A DNA stretch of 64,000 nucleotides from Petrocella sp. FN5. GTDB taxonomy: Bacteria; Bacillota; Clostridia; Lachnospirales; Vallitaleaceae. A model generated the notes under the pieces. It did not search any database and had not been told where the DNA came from. It worked only from the letters and a program-made list of their open reading frames with translations. Positions 45,773-54,051 of this stretch are shown here, in pieces (within the stretch, counting starts at the first letter, position 1; each line of letters begins with the position of its first letter). Location: positions 18,446-82,445 of the forward strand of contig NZ_JARGDP010000007.1 in assembly GCF_029210395.1 (NCBI RefSeq). Direction: 5' to 3'. Both the position numbers and the translations under genes were made by a program.

Positions 45773-47530
45773 ATGAATCTATTTAACAAGTACAGCTTAT
45801 CTTTAATGAATAAAATTATTATAGCATTTGTGGCCTATTTTGTAATGGTATTAATTGCATTTTCCTTGATTGTTGTTTTGATTGACCGAGGACAGGTCTT
45901 ATCTATTTCTAATGAATTTTCTCAAGCGATTGCCATAGACAAAGCAAAAACAGTTGAGCTTTGGCTGAATGAAAAAGTCAGCAACGTTAGTACGTTGGCT
46001 TTGACAAGTGAAGTTCAATCTATGAACCAAGATGCGTATCTACCTTTACTTGAATCCGCAATAAGTGACAAAGAGGATATCTATGGTCGCTATTTTGTTA
46101 TTGATAGACAAGGGATTCTAATAGATACATTGGGGATAAGAAAAAACTTAGCAGAGGATTCCGAGTACCAAAAGACCATGGCGGGTGAAGTGCCAGTGGT
46201 GGTAGCTCAATCCTCCTATGATGACACCTTTAAACAACCTACTTTTCGTATCATGGTACCAATAGAAGTCAACGGAAGGGTACAGGGAGTTCTGGGTACG
46301 ACGGTATTACTGAAAGACTTAAGTCAGCTCATATCATCTACAGCCATACAAGAAACTGGTTTTGCATGGGTGGTAGACGAATACGGTCAGGTTATAAGTC
46401 ACAAAGATGCCAATCAGGTTTTGAATTTGAACATCATGTCAGACGAAAATACAGGTTACGAAGGCTTATCTGTCTTGAGTGAGCAAATGAAAGTCAATGG
46501 TCAAGGCGTTGGGACATTCACCAATCCAAAAGGTGAGAAAAATTATGTGACCTATGAAAGTATCCCAGGCTCTCCGGGATGGCATGTCATTATAACCTTA
46601 TATGCATCAAGTGTATACAAGACACTTAGAGAACTATTTGTTTATATGACAGTTCTGGTGGTTGTACTTGGACTCATATCCTATTTGGTGACGTACTTGT
46701 TAGCCAAAGATATAACCGACGCCATAAAAAGACTTATTGGTGTTATGAATAAATTTACCAGTGGTGTTAAAGGCATCAGAGCCAAAGTTGAATCCCAAGA
46801 TGAGATTGGTATGCTTTCGCAATCCTTCAATGCCATGGCAGACACCATTGTGGCTCATACAGATAATGTTGAAGAGCTTATCAAAGAACGTACTCAGATT
46901 TTAGCGGATTTGAATTATCAGATTGTAAGTCGGAATAAAGAACTTGGTACAATGAATGAAGAGCTTGAAAAAACCAATGATAAGTTACATGAACTAGCCT
47001 CTACGGATATGTTGACAGGGCTTTATAACAGGTATCAATTCGTAAGAGAATTGCAAAAAACCATTGAACTGGTTAATGTAGAAGATGAACAAAACTTTTC
47101 ACTTCTTTTTATTGACCTAGATAACTTCAAGGAATACAATGATACTTTTGGACACGAAATCGGTGATTTCCTTTTAACCGAAGTGGCAAAAATCCTTAAG
47201 GAGAATGTAAGAGAAAATGATATCGTTGGTCGTTATGGTGGAGATGAATTTGTCATTATGCTAAGACAGGGTACTTATGATATTGCAAAAGCTATAGCTG
47301 AACGTATACATGGTGCAATCTTGGGACATGATGGTTTTAAGAAAGAGCTTTCGAAAAAACTGAATGGGGAAGTCAAAATTATGGGTAAGCACAAGTTATC
47401 CAGCTCTATTGGAATCGTAAATTATATGAAATCTATGAAAATCACAAAAGCCGAGGACTTATTGGTCATAGCAGATGAAACCATGTATAAGGCAAAAAAA
47501 GCAGGTAAATCCAGAGTCGTTGTTAATTGA
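45773..47530 (+). CDS. Membrane diguanylate cyclase (Cache-HAMP-GGDEF)
   Basis: 585 residues: membrane segment at about 13-37, an extracytoplasmic double-Cache sensor (about 40-285, with FRIMVPIEVNGRVQGVLGTTVLL), a second membrane segment near 290-315, HAMP, a coiled coil, and a GGDEF domain from about 410. The active site RYGGDEFVIML is intact, and DNFKEYNDTFGHEIGD supplies metal and GTP-binding residues. It should make c-di-GMP in response to an external ligand. AGGTGG precedes the ATG at 45773. Monocistronic. Confidence 0.93.
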   Translation: MNLFNKYSLSLMNKIIIAFVAYFVMVLIAFSLIVVLIDRGQVLSISNEFSQAIAIDKAKTVELWLNEKVSNVSTLALTSEVQSMNQDAYLPLLESAISDKEDIYGRYFVIDRQGILIDTLGIRKNLAEDSEYQKTMAGEVPVVVAQSSYDDTFKQPTFRIMVPIEVNGRVQGVLGTTVLLKDLSQLISSTAIQETGFAWVVDEYGQVISHKDANQVLNLNIMSDENTGYEGLSVLSEQMKVNGQGVGTFTNPKGEKNYVTYESIPGSPGWHVIITLYASSVYKTLRELFVYMTVLVVVLGLISYLVTYLLAKDITDAIKRLIGVMNKFTSGVKGIRAKVESQDEIGMLSQSFNAMADTIVAHTDNVEELIKERTQILADLNYQIVSRNKELGTMNEELEKTNDKLHELASTDMLTGLYNRYQFVRELQKTIELVNVEDEQNFSLLFIDLDNFKEYNDTFGHEIGDFLLTEVAKILKENVRENDIVGRYGGDEFVIMLRQGTYDIAKAIAERIHGAILGHDGFKKELSKKLNGEVKIMGKHKLSSSIGIVNYMKSMKITKAEDLLVIADETMYKAKKAGKSRVVVN

Positions 47531-47544
47531 TTTATAAAGCCACT

Positions 47545-47588
47545 AAAAAGACCGTCCTATTTCATAATAGAAATATAACGGTCTTTTT
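47545..47588. terminator. Bidirectional terminator between cyclase and nadE
   Basis: AAAAAGACCGT pairs with ACGGTCTTTTT, with a smaller inner stem ATTTC/GAAAT. A-run and T-run on either side suit both convergent genes. Confidence 0.85.
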
Positions 47589-47596
47589 AAGAACAA

Positions 47597-49528
47597 CTAA
47601 AGAGAATCGATTTCCATAAGCCATGAACGAACAACCCCATCGCTTGGCATACGCCAATCACCACGAGGGGAGAGGTTTATGGAACCTACTTTGGGACCAT
47701 CTGGCATACAAGAACGCTTAAACTGCTGACTGAAGAATCTTTTATAAAAAATTCGCAACCATTTTTTGATGATGGCTTCTGTATAGATTTCTTGAAACGC
47801 CAGATTGGCTAAGTAAAAGATCTTCGATGGTGAGAAGCCGAAACGAACACAGTAATAGAGGAAGAAATCATGTAATTCATAAGGGCCAATCAAATCCTCG
47901 GTTTTTTGGGCAATCGTTCCATCAGAATCAGGTGGCAAGAGTTCGGGGCTGACTGGTGTATCCAGTACATCTAGTAGAACTGTTTTGGCAGAATCCGGTG
48001 TTTTGTGATGAGCGACCCAGTTGACCAAATATCTGACCAAGGTTTTAGGAATAGAAGCATTCACCGCATACATGGACATATGGTCACCATTGTATGTGGC
48101 AAAACCTAGCGCCAACTCGGATAAATCTCCAGTACCTACAACGATACCACCTGCCTTATTAGCATAATCCATTAGGATTTGTGTTCGCTCACGAGCTTGT
48201 GTATTCTCGTAAGTAACATCATGGGTATTCGGGTCGTGGTCAATATCATGAAAATGTCTTAGACAAGCTTCTTTAATTGGTATTTCTTTGAGTGTACACC
48301 CCAGTTGCTTAATTAAATCACATGCGTTTTTATATGTTCGATCTGTGGTACCAAAGCCTGGCATTGTAATTGCAATTATATTTTTGGGGTCCATGTTTAA
48401 CAAATTAAACGTATGTAAACATACCAATAAAGCCAGAGTGGAATCTAGACCGCCGGAAACACCGATAATAACTGTTTGACAACCGATATGTTCAAGTCTT
48501 TTGGCAAGGCCTATGGACTGAATACTGAAGATTTCCTCACATCGAACATGCAGCTTTTTAGGATCGGTAGGAACAAAAGGATGGTGATCTACATAACGAT
48601 TGATTATAAGTGGCTTATGAACGTTTGCATAGGAACAAACCGTATAACTTGAGAGGTCTTGTTGATACCCATCAGCATAGATGCCCATTTTTCTTCGATC
48701 ACTTAAGAGTCGATCAATATCAATATCACTGATGATAAGTTGGTTTTCCATGACAAATCGCGTATTTTTCGACAATAAAGTTCCATTTTCATAAATAAGG
48801 CACTGACCGCCAAAAACAAGATCAGTTGTCGATTCACCATAACCGGAAGAAGCATAAATATAACCGGTTATTGTTTTTGCGGATTGACTGCAGATTAAAG
48901 ATTTCCTATATTCGTTTTTTCCGACCAGATCATTACTTGCAGAAGGATTGAAGATTAAGGTGGCACCGGCCACAGCCATAGGACCGCTTGGTGGGTTGGG
49001 TACCCATAAGTCTTCACAGATTTCTATGCCAAAGGTAACTTCAGGGTATTGATTATTTTGATACAGCATGTTAAAACCAATAGGAACATGGACAGAATCT
49101 ATTAAATAATTGTGTTGGACCAAGTGTTTACCTTGTTCGAACCATCTTTTTTCATAGAATTCGCCATAATTTGGAATATGACTTTTGACGGTAATCCCGA
49201 TGATGGTGCCTTTATTGATAACAACTGCACAATTAAAAAGAGCATTGCCCACGGCTAAGGGTGCACCAACGATGAGGGTGATATCAAAAACTGCACTTTC
49301 TTTTTTTAACCGAATCAGTTGGTTGACAACTTGATCTTGCAAATGCTTTTGCAAGAAGAGGTCTCCGCAAGTATAGCCTGTAATTGATAATTCAGGAAAT
49401 ACGAGAATGGCTACATCTTGTTGGGCTGCTTCTTTGGTCAAATTAATTATTTGGTTTGTATTATGTTCACAGTCAGCTACTTTGGTTAATAGAGTAGCTG
49501 CACCAACACGTATAAATCCTTTTGTCAC
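47597..49528 (-). CDS. nadE: Glutamine-dependent NAD+ synthetase
   Basis: 643 residues. The N-terminal nitrilase-type glutaminase domain has catalytic Glu in FPELSITGY, Lys in KSHIPNYGEFYE and Cys in GIEICEDLW. The C-terminal ATP-pyrophosphatase domain has GVSGGLDSTLALLV and GTGDLSELALG. It amidates nicotinic acid adenine dinucleotide to NAD+. The GTG at 49528 is preferred: it lies 8 bases after AAAGG and gives the family-like start (M)TKGFIRVGAAT. Upstream ATGs at 49552 and 49537 are alternatives. Confidence 0.93.
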   Translation of the reverse strand: MTKGFIRVGAATLLTKVADCEHNTNQIINLTKEAAQQDVAILVFPELSITGYTCGDLFLQKHLQDQVVNQLIRLKKESAVFDITLIVGAPLAVGNALFNCAVVINKGTIIGITVKSHIPNYGEFYEKRWFEQGKHLVQHNYLIDSVHVPIGFNMLYQNNQYPEVTFGIEICEDLWVPNPPSGPMAVAGATLIFNPSASNDLVGKNEYRKSLICSQSAKTITGYIYASSGYGESTTDLVFGGQCLIYENGTLLSKNTRFVMENQLIISDIDIDRLLSDRRKMGIYADGYQQDLSSYTVCSYANVHKPLIINRYVDHHPFVPTDPKKLHVRCEEIFSIQSIGLAKRLEHIGCQTVIIGVSGGLDSTLALLVCLHTFNLLNMDPKNIIAITMPGFGTTDRTYKNACDLIKQLGCTLKEIPIKEACLRHFHDIDHDPNTHDVTYENTQARERTQILMDYANKAGGIVVGTGDLSELALGFATYNGDHMSMYAVNASIPKTLVRYLVNWVAHHKTPDSAKTVLLDVLDTPVSPELLPPDSDGTIAQKTEDLIGPYELHDFFLYYCVRFGFSPSKIFYLANLAFQEIYTEAIIKKWLRIFYKRFFSQQFKRSCMPDGPKVGSINLSPRGDWRMPSDGVVRSWLMEIDSL

Positions 49529-49609
49529 TTTAACCATCCTTTCATTTTCCATATATAGGCTTATTTTATCACAAATCCGTATCAAATGGTCAATTTAACA
49601 ACAATAATC

Positions 49610-49638
49610 TTGTAATTATATTCAATATTATGTAAAAT
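49610..49638 (+). promoter_or_regulatory. Promoter of mgsA
   Basis: TTGTAA, 17-base spacer, TAAAAT. Confidence 0.6.
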
Positions 49639-49687
49639 AAAGAAGTGTGTGAATGAAAAGATAAGCAGCATACAGATGGAGGCTAAC

Positions 49688-50146
49688 ATGAACCAAGATT
49701 ATAAGATGAACATTCAAAAAAAGATTGCTTTGGTAGCCCATGACAATAGAAAAAAAGATTTAATGAATTGGATTCAAATTAATAGAGAGGCTTTAAGTAC
49801 CCACTTTTTATATGCGACAGGTACCACTGGTCAGATTATTGCTGAAAAAACCGGATTACCGGTTAGAACATTTAAGAGTGGTCCACTAGGCGGTGATCAG
49901 CAAATAGGTGCAAAAATCATTGAAGGTGAAATAGACTTTATGATATTTTTCTGGGATCCTTTAGAAGCCCAACCACATGATCCGGACGTTAAGGCACTCC
50001 TTAGAATCGCCGTTTTATATGATGTGCCCATTGCCATGAATTATGCAACAGCTGATTTTATTTTTTCTTCAGACTTGATGGTTAAAGAATATGATCGATT
50101 GGTTATTGATTATACAAAACGTTTAAAAAGACATATAGATTTATAA
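49688..50146 (+). CDS. mgsA: Methylglyoxal synthase
   Basis: 152-residue enzyme converting dihydroxyacetone phosphate to methylglyoxal and phosphate, an overflow branch of glycolysis. Catalytic D70 in SGPLGGDQQIGA, H18 in VAHD, D90 in FFWDPLEAQPHDPDVKALLR and H97 match the E. coli enzyme's active-site positions. ATG at 49688 has GGAGG 5 bases upstream; the GTG at 49649 does not. Confidence 0.95.
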   Translation: MNQDYKMNIQKKIALVAHDNRKKDLMNWIQINREALSTHFLYATGTTGQIIAEKTGLPVRTFKSGPLGGDQQIGAKIIEGEIDFMIFFWDPLEAQPHDPDVKALLRIAVLYDVPIAMNYATADFIFSSDLMVKEYDRLVIDYTKRLKRHIDL

Positions 50147-50180
50147 AAAGGGATAGAGTGTATTTAGTTGAGAGGTTATT

Positions 50181-50753
50181 ATGAAAAATAAGTGGCTATA
50201 CATGGGGGTAATTCTGCTGGTTGTCATTTCTTCAGGATTATTCTATATGGGTCAAATCAAGGATAAAGAAGGCATCCGTATTGAAACGGAAAACTCAAAA
50301 AAGTCGGTTGAATATGAAGAAGATATCGATGAGGTAATGAATAAGAGTTACATTCATATATGTGGTGCCGTCAAAAATCCGGACGTCTATGAAGTCAATG
50401 AGAACGCCCGTCTTTTTGAAGTAATTGCAATGGCTGGTGGTTTAGAAGAAGATGCGGTTAAAGGGTCTGTTAACCTTGCCCGTAAAGTTATGGATGGTGA
50501 GCAGATTTATGTGCCATTTGAAGGTGAAGAACAAATATCTTATATAACGCAGGAAAATCAAAGTAAAGTGAGCCTGAATCAAGGTACAAAAGAACAATTA
50601 ATGACTTTAACAGGTATCGGTGAGGTAAGGGCGAATGCCATTATTAAGCATAGAACCCAAAAGGGACCCTTTGTGCGTATCGAAGATATCATGTTGGTTG
50701 AAGGGATCAAGGAAGCCATGTTTGAAAAAATAAAAGATGACATAGGTTTATAG
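50181..50753 (+). CDS. ComEA-like DNA-binding protein (SLBB + HhH)
   Basis: 190 residues: N-terminal membrane anchor (about 4-25), an SLBB domain (HICGAVKNPDVYEV...ARLFEVIAMAGG) and a C-terminal helix-hairpin-helix pair (KVSLNQGTKEQLMTLTGIGEVRANAIIKHR). This is the layout of ComEA, the DNA receptor for competence uptake, and comEC lies four genes downstream. GAGAGG lies before the ATG. The intervening two-component genes are unusual for a competence locus. Confidence 0.88.
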   Translation: MKNKWLYMGVILLVVISSGLFYMGQIKDKEGIRIETENSKKSVEYEEDIDEVMNKSYIHICGAVKNPDVYEVNENARLFEVIAMAGGLEEDAVKGSVNLARKVMDGEQIYVPFEGEEQISYITQENQSKVSLNQGTKEQLMTLTGIGEVRANAIIKHRTQKGPFVRIEDIMLVEGIKEAMFEKIKDDIGL

Positions 50754-50764
50754 TGGGGTAAAAG

Positions 50765-51457
50765 ATGAGTAAAAAAATTTTGGTAGTAGACGATGAAAAG
50801 TTAATCGTAAAAGGTATAAAGTATGGTTTGGATCAAGATGGTTATGAAGTAGATGTCTCCTATGATGGAGAAGATGCATTATCACACGCTAAGGCCAATG
50901 ACTATGACTTAATCATACTGGATGTAATGTTGCCCAAAATGGATGGTGTTGCAGTGTGTCAACAGATTAGAGAATTTTCCAAAGTACCGATCATCATGCT
51001 GACAGCAAAAGGGGATGATATGGACAAAATTCTTGGTCTGGAGTATGGTGCAGATGATTATATGACAAAACCCTTTAACATACTGGAACTGAAGGCAAGG
51101 ATAAAAGCAATCATCAGACGTTCCGGTTTCAAAGGAGAAACACAGACGGAAGAATATAAAGTGCTCAAATCAGGTGAAATCAAGCTAGAAGTTGAAAGCA
51201 GAAGGGTTTATGTTAAAGAAGGTGAAGTGAACCTTACGGCTAAAGAATTTGACTTATTAGAATTGTTTATCACCCATCCGAATAAAGTATACAGTAGAGA
51301 GAATCTACTCAATGTAGTCTGGGGTTACGATTATCCGGGGGATGTTAGAACAGTAGATGTTCATGTTAGAAGATTGCGTGAAAAGGTTGAACCCAATCCC
51401 AGTGAACCGACATACATACATACAAAATGGGGAGTTGGCTATTATTATCAACATTAA
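50765..51457 (+). CDS. OmpR/PhoB-family response regulator
   Basis: 230 residues. Receiver domain with D53 (IILDVMLP), D9/D10, Thr in MLTAKG and Lys in TKPF; C-terminal winged helix ending THKWGVGYYYQH-like (IHTKWGVGYYYQH). Ribosome binding site GGGGTAAAAG. It lies 11 bases after the comEA-like gene and overlaps the following kinase. Together with that kinase it looks like a PhoPR/WalRK-type system, but this name is not proven. Confidence 0.94.
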   Translation: MSKKILVVDDEKLIVKGIKYGLDQDGYEVDVSYDGEDALSHAKANDYDLIILDVMLPKMDGVAVCQQIREFSKVPIIMLTAKGDDMDKILGLEYGADDYMTKPFNILELKARIKAIIRRSGFKGETQTEEYKVLKSGEIKLEVESRRVYVKEGEVNLTAKEFDLLELFITHPNKVYSRENLLNVVWGYDYPGDVRTVDVHVRRLREKVEPNPSEPTYIHTKWGVGYYYQH

Positions 51458-52868
51458 CTTTAAGATTATAAAAAGTATAAGAACCAAGTTGTTTATTTCT
51501 TTAGTAGCAATTGGTATATTACCTTTATTTATCCTAACAGTATCTATATTTTCATCGGTCAGAAACTATAGTCAAAATGAGAAAAAAACGGAAATGTTGC
51601 GTCATGCGAACACCATTAGTACAAACCTAAGCCGACGAGACTATTTTGATAATATTGAAAATGTAAATTATCTGGATAATATTCAATCTATTATTGCAGA
51701 TCGTTTTCTGATTATGAACAGTGACGGACAAATCACTTATGATTCTAATCATTTTGATGAAGGTAAGCTCAACAGTTCTCAGCCAGTGTTGAAAATCCTA
51801 CAAGGCACGTCTACAAATATAACAGAAGAAGACAAAAAACTAAATGTGGTGAGAATATACACACCCATTTATGATAACGATCATAAAACAGTCATAGGTG
51901 TCACTATGTTGAGTGGCCAGTATGATCAGATTGAAATGACGATTTCTAGAATGCGTAACATAGCTTATCTTCTAATTGTTGGTATTTCTTTGATTATCCT
52001 TATACTAAACTTTTATTTCTCAGGATTATTAACAAAACCCTTTCGAGAGTTTGTCAATCATCTAAAAAGAGTTTCCGAAGGTCATATTGATGAAAGAATT
52101 GATGTACGTGGTAATTATGAGATTGAAGAAATTGGTTTAGCTTTTAATGAGATGTTAACCACAATGGAAGAGATTGATGATTCTAGACAAAGGTTTGTTG
52201 CGAATGTATCACATGAGTTGAAGACACCGCTAAGCTCTATGAAGGTCTTGGCAGAATCATTGCTATGCCAAGATGATGTTCCAAAGGAACTCTATAAAGA
52301 ATTCATGGAAGACATCAATGCAGAAGTCAATCGTGAAACGAAGATTATTAATGATTTGCTAACATTGGTAACATTAGATAAAAAAGAAAGCTATCTGAAT
52401 ATTGATAATACGAACATTAATAAACTGGTTGAACAAGTTATGCGTATGCTTAAGCCGATTGCGGATAAAAAAGATGTCATTCTTGAAATAGAGAGTTTCC
52501 GTGAAGTGCTTGCTGAAGTGGATGAAACCAAAATGTACTTGGTATTTATGAATCTAATAGAAAACAGTATTAAGTACAACAATGAATATGGAAAAGTTAC
52601 CGTAACCATTAATGCTGACCACAGAGATTTGAATATTCAGATTATGGATACAGGCGTAGGCATACCACCTGAAAGCGTGGATAAGGTTTTTCAAAGATTT
52701 TATCGAGTTGACAAGACAAGATCTAGGGATACAGGTGGTACCGGTTTGGGGCTTAGCATTGTTAATAAAACCATTCTACTTCATGGTGGTAGCATAAAGT
52801 GTATCAGTGAAGAAGGCGTCGGAACTACTTTTATTTTACGACTGCCCTTATCTCAAACGATGAGATAA
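51435..52868 (+). CDS. Membrane sensor histidine kinase, atypical start
   Basis: About 477 residues from the TTG at 51435: membrane segment near 18-38, an extracytoplasmic sensor (about 40-175), second membrane segment (about 177-197), HAMP, HisKA with phospho-His near 260 (SHELKTPLSS), and HATPase motifs (NSIKYN, DTGVGIP, GGTGLGLSIVNK). The true start is unclear. No ATG or GTG lies near the expected start; the TTG at 51435 touches GGGGAG, and the ATG at 51357 lies 100 bases inside the regulator. Overlap implies translational coupling to the regulator. Confidence 0.88.
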   Translation: MAIIININFKIIKSIRTKLFISLVAIGILPLFILTVSIFSSVRNYSQNEKKTEMLRHANTISTNLSRRDYFDNIENVNYLDNIQSIIADRFLIMNSDGQITYDSNHFDEGKLNSSQPVLKILQGTSTNITEEDKKLNVVRIYTPIYDNDHKTVIGVTMLSGQYDQIEMTISRMRNIAYLLIVGISLIILILNFYFSGLLTKPFREFVNHLKRVSEGHIDERIDVRGNYEIEEIGLAFNEMLTTMEEIDDSRQRFVANVSHELKTPLSSMKVLAESLLCQDDVPKELYKEFMEDINAEVNRETKIINDLLTLVTLDKKESYLNIDNTNINKLVEQVMRMLKPIADKKDVILEIESFREVLAEVDETKMYLVFMNLIENSIKYNNEYGKVTVTINADHRDLNIQIMDTGVGIPPESVDKVFQRFYRVDKTRSRDTGGTGLGLSIVNKTILLHGGSIKCISEEGVGTTFILRLPLSQTMR

Positions 52869-53003
52869 GGATATAGGTGAGGGTAACATAAAAGCGAGAA
52901 TTCATATAATATTAATAGTTAGGACGCACAACTGAAATAAGTATTGGTTATGATGAGTGGTATCGAGTTTGAGGATATAATACAGTGGACGGAAGGTGAG
53001 CTT

Positions 53004-53951
53004 ATGAGACGTGTATTGGTCGCTGTCATTTTACTTGTATTGATTTTTGCAAGTTGTAAACCAGAAGTTGAAGAAGTGACAATTGAAGAGAATAGAGAAG
53101 TACTTTTAGCTTATTTGGTAAATGGTGAAAAAGATGAATTAGTGGCGTATGAGGTAGAAGTACATACTAATGACCTTACCAATCAGATTGAGCATGTTCT
53201 TGACGTTTTAAGTACGGGTGTTATTACGCAAAAATTATTACCAACCATACCAAAAGATTTAACTATAAATCAGCTAGAAATCAGCGAAGGCAATATAATA
53301 GTTCATATGCCAAACGATATTAAAGATATGGAACAGATCGACTTTCTTCTATGCAGAACTTCTCTAATCAGAAGTTTAACATCGATTGAAGCCGTTGTTT
53401 CGATAGAATTTTATGTAGATGGATTACCTTTAAAAGATAGCAACGGCAAGGTTTATGGACCTTTCTTTAAATCAGATGTGATTGTTAATATGGAATCTGA
53501 AAACGAAGTGGTTAAGTCCATTCATCTAAATCTTTATTTTCCGGAACAAAAAGGAGAATTTTTGATTAAAGTTAATCGAGAGGTTGGTATTAAATCAAAT
53601 GAGAGTATTGAGGAACGTATCATCAAGGAACTTATGTTGCCGCCAGAGGGGCATAATCTGATGAGCTTAATACCCCAAGAGACAGTTGTGAAAAGTATCT
53701 ATGTAGACCAAGGTATTTGTTATATCGATTTCAATGAAGCCTTTAGAACGGAGCATATTGGAGGATCGACCAGTGAAGTGATGAGCATCTATGCCATTGT
53801 GAACAGCCTGACAGATCTACCTAATATAAATAAAGTTCAATTTTTAATTGAAGGCAAAAAGTCAGAAAGCTTTACAGGTCATTTGCAGTTTGATATATTA
53901 TTTGAACAAAGCTTGGACTTAGTCAGTAAAGAAAGTAAAATAAAGGATTAA
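53004..53951 (+). CDS. GerMN-domain lipoprotein
   Basis: 315 residues. Signal peptide with lipobox LIFASC (Cys17 or so), so it is anchored outside the membrane. Two GerMN-type domains follow (about 50-165 and 185-300), each with the pattern seen in GerM and LpqB-type proteins, e.g. VYVDQGICYIDFNEAFR. In clostridia and bacilli such a lipoprotein commonly follows a PhoR-type kinase. AAGGTGAG precedes the ATG at 53004; the frame upstream has no ribosome binding site. Possibly a modulator of the kinase or involved in spore envelope assembly. Confidence 0.85.
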   Translation: MRRVLVAVILLVLIFASCKPEVEEVTIEENREVLLAYLVNGEKDELVAYEVEVHTNDLTNQIEHVLDVLSTGVITQKLLPTIPKDLTINQLEISEGNIIVHMPNDIKDMEQIDFLLCRTSLIRSLTSIEAVVSIEFYVDGLPLKDSNGKVYGPFFKSDVIVNMESENEVVKSIHLNLYFPEQKGEFLIKVNREVGIKSNESIEERIIKELMLPPEGHNLMSLIPQETVVKSIYVDQGICYIDFNEAFRTEHIGGSTSEVMSIYAIVNSLTDLPNINKVQFLIEGKKSESFTGHLQFDILFEQSLDLVSKESKIKD

Positions 53952-53983
53952 ACTCTGTATGTAATTAAGAGCAACTTAGTACT

Positions 53984-54011
53984 GACACTTTAACCTCTAG
54001 GTTAAAGTGTC
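53984..54011. repeat. 28-nt palindrome before comEC
   Basis: GACACTTTAACCT and AGGTTAAAGTGTC are perfect 13-bp arms around a 2-nt centre. No T-run follows. It could be an operator or a repeat end; the arm resembles part of the 119-bp repeat units. Confidence 0.6.
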
Positions 54012-54051
54012 ATGTACAGATGAGATCAATGATGAAATAGGGGACATACTC

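Noticed and set aside
49529..49585. Longer NadE N-terminus
   Set aside because: Upstream in-frame codons lie at or before the ribosome binding site and add residues not seen in the family.
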